Shown here: positions 60,514-64,000 of the stretch, piece by piece | Position numbering within the stretch: the stretch's first letter is position 1 | How the letters are laid out: the number at the start of each line of letters is the position of its first letter | DNA from: Desulfocucumis sp964643075 | GTDB taxonomy: Bacteria; Bacillota; Desulfotomaculia; Desulfotomaculales; Desulfocucumaceae | Direction: 5' to 3' | Length of the DNA stretch: 64,000 nucleotides | Assembly (NCBI GenBank): GCA_964643075.1 | Contig: CAZXQO010000021.1 | Location: forward strand, 10,977-74,976 | The notes under the pieces: model-generated | The model's input: only the letters and a program-made list of their open reading frames with translations | What the model was told of the DNA's origin: nothing | Databases searched by the model: none | Program-made: the position numbers and the translations under genes

Positions 60514-61725
60514 TTAACGATTGGGTATCTCCCTGGTTCCATCAATATTCCGTATCAGGACATCCACTACTTCACCATCAATATGATTGCGCTTAACCTC
60601 ATCCCACAATATTGCCTTTATTTTTGACTCCGGCATGCCGTTGCGGTAGGGACGGTCCTCCACCAATGCGCTGTATATGTCGGCCACCGCCATAATCCTG
60701 GAGCCGTGGGATATCTGTCCGTATTTCAAATGAAAGGGATAGCCGCTGCCGTCAAGTTTTTCATGATGAAAGGCGGCCCAGTCTCTGATCTCCTCAAAAC
60801 CCCGGATCATGCCCAGGATTTTATAGGTATAATAGGTGTGCTGCTTAATGAGGTTATACTCGCTCCCGCCCAGTGGTCCTGGTTTTTCCAAGATACTATC
60901 CGGAATTGTGAGCTTGCCCAGATCATGCATCAAACCGGCCAGAAGCATCATATCACACCTGTCACGGCTATAACCCATATGACCGGCCAGCATCCCGGCC
61001 ACCCCGGAGACCAGCCTGGAATGCCTGTGGGTGAAGGCGCTTTTACCGTCAATGATGCTGGCAAAAACCTCTCCAAGGCTTATGAGCTGCGCCATTTCCA
61101 GGCTGATAAAATCCGTGGCGACATCTTCCTCAAGCTGATTCTGGATGAACTCTGACAAGAGGTCAAACCAGAAGCACTCCTTAACTGTAATCCGCTCCAG
61201 TACCTCCACCAGCAGGGGATCAAACAGCTTGCCGGACTGGCCTTTAATTTTCGACATTATGTCATCCCTCTGGTCCAGAAGGCAAGAATCACGGCTGACC
61301 AAAACATCCACCCGGTCGGCCAGATGAATAATCCTGCTTTCCAGGGGTATGGCTTCACCAGCAAGCCCGGACTCGTTAGCCCCGTCCCAGCGGTCATGGT
61401 GATATAAAATTACATCGGAAATATCAATTATTCTGTCCAGACTTTTTAAAAGCCGTGCCCCGCTCCGGCAGTGTTCCAGCGGGTTGACCACATCGAACGA
61501 TTCCAGGTAAGATTTTTCCCGCCAGGTGCTGATTCCGGCATCGTGCACCAATGCTGCCCTGAACAGTTTTTGTTTCTGCCCGGGCGTAAGCCCCAATTCC
61601 TCCCCTATACGCGTCGAAATAAAAGCCACCCTCTGGTGGTGACGCATCAGCCCTTGTTTTGAAAAATCCATAGCCAGGGAAAGAGTCATCAAGAGTTTGT
61701 TTAAATCTGTCTTTTGTTTAATCAA
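60514..61725 (-). CDS. Double HD-domain protein with C-terminal HD-GYP phosphodiesterase
   Basis: Two HD domains lie in tandem. The first, at about 25-150, has RHHQRVAF, AALVHDAGIS and ILYHHDRWDG. The second, at about 235-385, is a true HD-GYP: HRHSRLVSG, AGLMHDLGKL, HHEKLDGSGYPFHLK and ADIYSALVEDRPYR. HD-GYP domains hydrolyse c-di-GMP (and cGAMP in some species); the second has all metal ligands visible. No receiver or sensor domain is present. Start is TTG at 61725 after AGGTGA or GTG at 61734. It is monocistronic. Confidence 0.85.
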   Translation of the reverse strand: MIKQKTDLNKLLMTLSLAMDFSKQGLMRHHQRVAFISTRIGEELGLTPGQKQKLFRAALVHDAGISTWREKSYLESFDVVNPLEHCRSGARLLKSLDRIIDISDVILYHHDRWDGANESGLAGEAIPLESRIIHLADRVDVLVSRDSCLLDQRDDIMSKIKGQSGKLFDPLLVEVLERITVKECFWFDLLSEFIQNQLEEDVATDFISLEMAQLISLGEVFASIIDGKSAFTHRHSRLVSGVAGMLAGHMGYSRDRCDMMLLAGLMHDLGKLTIPDSILEKPGPLGGSEYNLIKQHTYYTYKILGMIRGFEEIRDWAAFHHEKLDGSGYPFHLKYGQISHGSRIMAVADIYSALVEDRPYRNGMPESKIKAILWDEVKRNHIDGEVVDVLIRNIDGTREIPNR

Positions 61726-61875
61726 AATAATCACCTGGTAAATTTTTTATATTGAACATTTCCTCACTAAAGAATATTTTCCTCCCTGATTTGACAACAT
61801 TTAAAAAGGGGGAACATACTGTTATAGATAAAAACCTTCATATTCATACTCAAATACCAGTGTGGGAGTATGTCA

Positions 61876-61904
61876 TTGTGTGTAGTTAAAAGATAGAATA
61901 TAAT
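61876..61904 (+). promoter_or_regulatory. Putative promoter of pit-DUF47
   Basis: TTGTGT and TATAAT are separated by 17 bases, about 130 bases before the pit start. An alternative TTGACA lies at 61791. Otherwise the 300-base gap 61735-62035 shows no gene. Confidence 0.55.
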
Positions 61905-62035
61905 CTGTAAAAACAGCTTTTAAAGGCTTCCGGACATTGGTATAAATTCAGAACTGTCTCAATCCGGCAGTCCTTTCCAAGACTGCTGAAACAAGTGTTC
62001 CGCAAAGAAATCATGCGTGTAACAGGAGTAATAAA

Positions 62036-63076
62036 ATGTCCACTTTTTTACTCTGCTTACTGATTATTGTAGTAGGGATAGCGTTTGTTTTTGCACTTAC
62101 GAACGGCCTGCACGATGCCAGCTCGGTAGTGGCAACATTTATAGCCTGTGGAGCGGCTACCCCTTTGCAAGCGGTGGGGCTGGCGGCTGTGTTTGGCCTG
62201 CTCGGCGCGGTGCTGGGCGGCAGCGCAGTGGCCAATACTGTCGCAGGTATAGTCAAACTGTCCGTTCGGCCGGAAATGCTTAATGTATTACTGGCTGCCA
62301 TGCTGGGGGCAGTGGCCTGGAATTTGATTACCTGGTACCTGGGACTTCCCTCCAGTTCCACCCATGCCCTGGTAGGAGGTATCATAGGCGCCGTTTGGGT
62401 GTCACATGGCTTTGAACATATATTATGGGGCTGGAAGGAACTATTAAATCCGGGGCATCACCTTACCGGCATAGTCAAAGTGTTTGCCGCGCTGCTGATC
62501 TCGCCACCCATTGGCTTTTTGTTAGCCTTCATACTGCAAAAAGGCGTCAGTATGGCCTTAAGAAACGCCAAATATACTGTTAACCGCTGGCTGAGAAGAC
62601 TGCAGTGGGTTATGGCCGCCCTGCTGGCGTACAGTCACGGAGCCAATGACACCCAAAAAATAATGGGCCTGATCACCCTGGCCCTGATGGCTGCCGGCTA
62701 TTTGCACGAGCAGGTAACACCCCTGTGGGTAAGATTAGCCGGGGGTAGCGTAATGTTCGCGGGTACTCTGTTTGGCGGCTGGTCAATAATGAAAACACTG
62801 GGCCAGGATATATTTGATATACGCCCCGTACACAGCCTTAATTCACAGGTTGCTTCCGGAGCCTCCATACTGCTGGCCACATTTTTTGGGGTTCCCGTAT
62901 CAACAACCCACGTGGTAGCAGGCAGTGTAATCGGCGTAGGCGCTGCAGACGAATACCGCATGGTAAACTGGAATATTGGCCGGGAAATGGTGGTGGCCTG
63001 GTTTATAACCATTCCCTCTTCCGCAGTGGTGGCCGCACTGATATATTTCATAATAAGACTGGCAGGTTTACGTTAA
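62036..63076 (+). CDS. pit: PiT-family inorganic phosphate transporter
   Basis: The 346-residue transporter has about ten helices and the duplicated PiT signature: ALTNGLHDASSVVATFI near residue 20 and LAYSHGANDTQKIMGLIT near 200. Both repeats also carry PSSSTHALVGG / PVSTTHVVAGS. Such proteins import phosphate (or metal-phosphate) with H+ or Na+. CAGGAG precedes the ATG. It is followed after 12 bases by its usual partner, a DUF47/PhoU-like gene. Confidence 0.95.
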   Translation: MSTFLLCLLIIVVGIAFVFALTNGLHDASSVVATFIACGAATPLQAVGLAAVFGLLGAVLGGSAVANTVAGIVKLSVRPEMLNVLLAAMLGAVAWNLITWYLGLPSSSTHALVGGIIGAVWVSHGFEHILWGWKELLNPGHHLTGIVKVFAALLISPPIGFLLAFILQKGVSMALRNAKYTVNRWLRRLQWVMAALLAYSHGANDTQKIMGLITLALMAAGYLHEQVTPLWVRLAGGSVMFAGTLFGGWSIMKTLGQDIFDIRPVHSLNSQVASGASILLATFFGVPVSTTHVVAGSVIGVGAADEYRMVNWNIGREMVVAWFITIPSSAVVAALIYFIIRLAGLR

Positions 63077-63088
63077 AGGAGAATTGCC

Positions 63089-63712
63089 ATGGACAGGAAA
63101 GGCTTTATGGAAAGAATATTTCCCGCTAAATATAATTTCTACGGAATGCTGCGGGAGCAGGCAAGTTTAACGTCGCAGGGGACTGAAACTCTGCTGGGCT
63201 GGCTGAAGGAGCCAACCCGGGAAAATTACAATCTTTTAATAAACCTGGCGGAAAAGGCAGATACAGTGCGCCTGGATATGGAAGAGAAACTAATCGAAGC
63301 CTTCACCACCCCCTTCGACCGGCAGGATATATATTACATATCGGTTCAAATGGACAGGATAATTGAATACGCAAGGTCCGCCCTGCTGTCCATGCAGGAA
63401 TTTTCAGTCCGTCCGGATGATACCATTATAAAAATGATGCATGAAATGAGCAGGGGCACCAACGAATTCGCCAAATCTGTAGCCCTGCTGGAAAAAAATC
63501 CAGCCCAATCCCAGCAGAGTATCAAAATAATCCGCGATTCCCAGACAGCTGTGGAAGAGTATTATCGCCGGGGCATGTCGGATCTGTTCAAAACCACGGA
63601 CACCATGGAAGCCTTGAAACTCCATGAAATATATAGCCTATTAAAAGATGCCGCTACTTCCCTGGGCTTCACAGTGGATATATTCCATAGAATAGTTGTA
63701 AGATTAATATAA
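63089..63712 (+). CDS. DUF47 / PhoU-like regulator of the phosphate transporter
   Basis: The 207-residue all-helical protein is of the DUF47 (TIGR00153) family. It opens FPAKYNFYGMLREQA with conserved EKADTVRLDMEEKL and FTTPFDRQDIYYISVQMDRI, the PhoU-like metal-binding helices with Asp/Glu. Such proteins regulate PiT transporters. AAAGGAG precedes the ATG; same operon as pit. Confidence 0.95.
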   Translation: MDRKGFMERIFPAKYNFYGMLREQASLTSQGTETLLGWLKEPTRENYNLLINLAEKADTVRLDMEEKLIEAFTTPFDRQDIYYISVQMDRIIEYARSALLSMQEFSVRPDDTIIKMMHEMSRGTNEFAKSVALLEKNPAQSQQSIKIIRDSQTAVEEYYRRGMSDLFKTTDTMEALKLHEIYSLLKDAATSLGFTVDIFHRIVVRLI

Positions 63713-63777
63713 TCCTGCGAGGTAAAAATAGCGCAACATAAATTTCCCTCATTAGCCTATATCAAAAGCCCTGCGGC

Positions 63778-63999
63778 TCAATTTCCATAAATACCAGAAT
63801 AAGTATATCCGCTGATTTCATTTAAGACATGGAGAAAATTAAAATCAACATCAAAAACAAAAGAAATCCGTTTTTTACCGGACATTTGGCACTTAGATTT
63901 AATCACATCATTTACAATTTGACCAACAGTCAGCTTGCTCAAGGTTTCGGAAATCCTACGAAAATTGGCAATGATAAAATATGCCAGGAAGTTAAAAAA
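63778..63999 (-). CDS. C-terminal end of an AT-rich gene running off the window, possibly a transposase
   Basis: A frame open to the window edge encodes at least 73 residues: FNFLAYFIIANFRRISETLS, then KLTVGQIVNDVIKSKCQ and KRISFVFDVDFNFLHVLNEI, with stop at 63778-63780. The coding frame is convincing because it uses no stops over 222 AT-rich bases. The family is not certain; the pattern recalls C-terminal ends of DDE-type transposases. It converges on DUF47. Confidence 0.4.
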   Translation of the reverse strand, partial: FFNFLAYFIIANFRRISETLSKLTVGQIVNDVIKSKCQMSGKKRISFVFDVDFNFLHVLNEISGYTYSGIYGN

Positions 64000-64000
64000 T

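Noticed and set aside
1..64000. Sigma-54 (-24/-12) promoter for the NtrC-type regulator
   Set aside because: Looked for TGGCAC-N5-TTGC upstream of nearby genes; no convincing match was found.
1..64000. CRISPR array or rRNA genes
   Set aside because: No regularly spaced direct repeats of 25-40 bases and no rRNA-like sequence were seen; the short tandem heptamers are not CRISPR repeats.

Overview
The window looks like chromosome of a spore-forming, anaerobic Firmicute of the Desulfotomaculum/Pelotomaculum (Peptococcaceae) type. This is inferred from an 11-gene complex I operon without the NADH-input subunits NuoEFG, a SpoVB-type flippase, copper-amine-oxidase-N (stalk) domains on exported proteins, a C_GCAxxG_C_C protein, and strong GGAGG ribosome sites with many TTG/GTG starts. 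No rRNA, CRISPR array or intact transposase is present.

Layout. 1-6.8 kb: end of a DUF2238 membrane protein, a small hypothetical, a ferritin-like protein, tRNA-Leu(UAG), a decayed sulfite/nitrite-reductase gene, then ylbF, ylxP, yraN, a C_GCAxxG_C_C protein, a MerR-like protein and two hypotheticals. 7-17 kb: a signalling block with a membrane histidine kinase and NtrC-type sigma-54 activator followed by two CBS-pair proteins, a second CBS pair, a soluble PAS histidine kinase, a truncated TauE/SafE gene and a BASS-family transporter. 17-19 kb: a c-di-AMP (ydaO-type) riboswitch with terminator, a 130-bp structured repeat, and a KamA-family gene whose diagnostic residues indicate glutamate 2,3-aminomutase (beta-glutamate osmolyte synthesis). 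19-22.8 kb: a degraded cluster of an SF1 helicase (two frameshifts), a BrxD/DUF2791-like ATPase and a broken unknown gene. 22.9-24.2 kb: an exported stalk + GH18 protein. 24.5-34.4 kb: nuoABCDHIJKLMN. 34.6-37.6 kb: rplS-lepB-rbgA-rnhB. 37.7-38.8 kb: a phage-type amidase and a holin fragment beside tRNA-Leu(UAA). 39-41 kb: a small hypothetical and the SpoVB-like flippase. 41-47.2 kb: an ECF sigma / beta-propeller anti-sigma candidate / large membrane protein / ABC exporter operon. 47.3-51.8 kb: a TetR + MacB-like ABC module flanked by direct repeats. 51.8-64 kb: glgP, GNAT, a 29-aa toxin-like peptide, a SWIM mini-protein, thrC, tex, a cyclophilin, a double HD (HD-GYP) protein, pit-DUF47, and the end of an unidentified AT-rich gene.

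How it works together. The clearest new logic is the riboswitch-eam unit, where a c-di-AMP sensor sits upstream of a gene predicted to make the compatible solute beta-glutamate. The window also carries several families of intergenic repeats. One is a 130-bp three-hairpin element with internal-deletion derivatives, which lies inside the eam leader and supplies the stop codon of the GNAT gene. Between the housekeeping genes lie many fragments (reductase, TauE, helicase cluster, holin), indicating repeated gain and decay of accessory genes.
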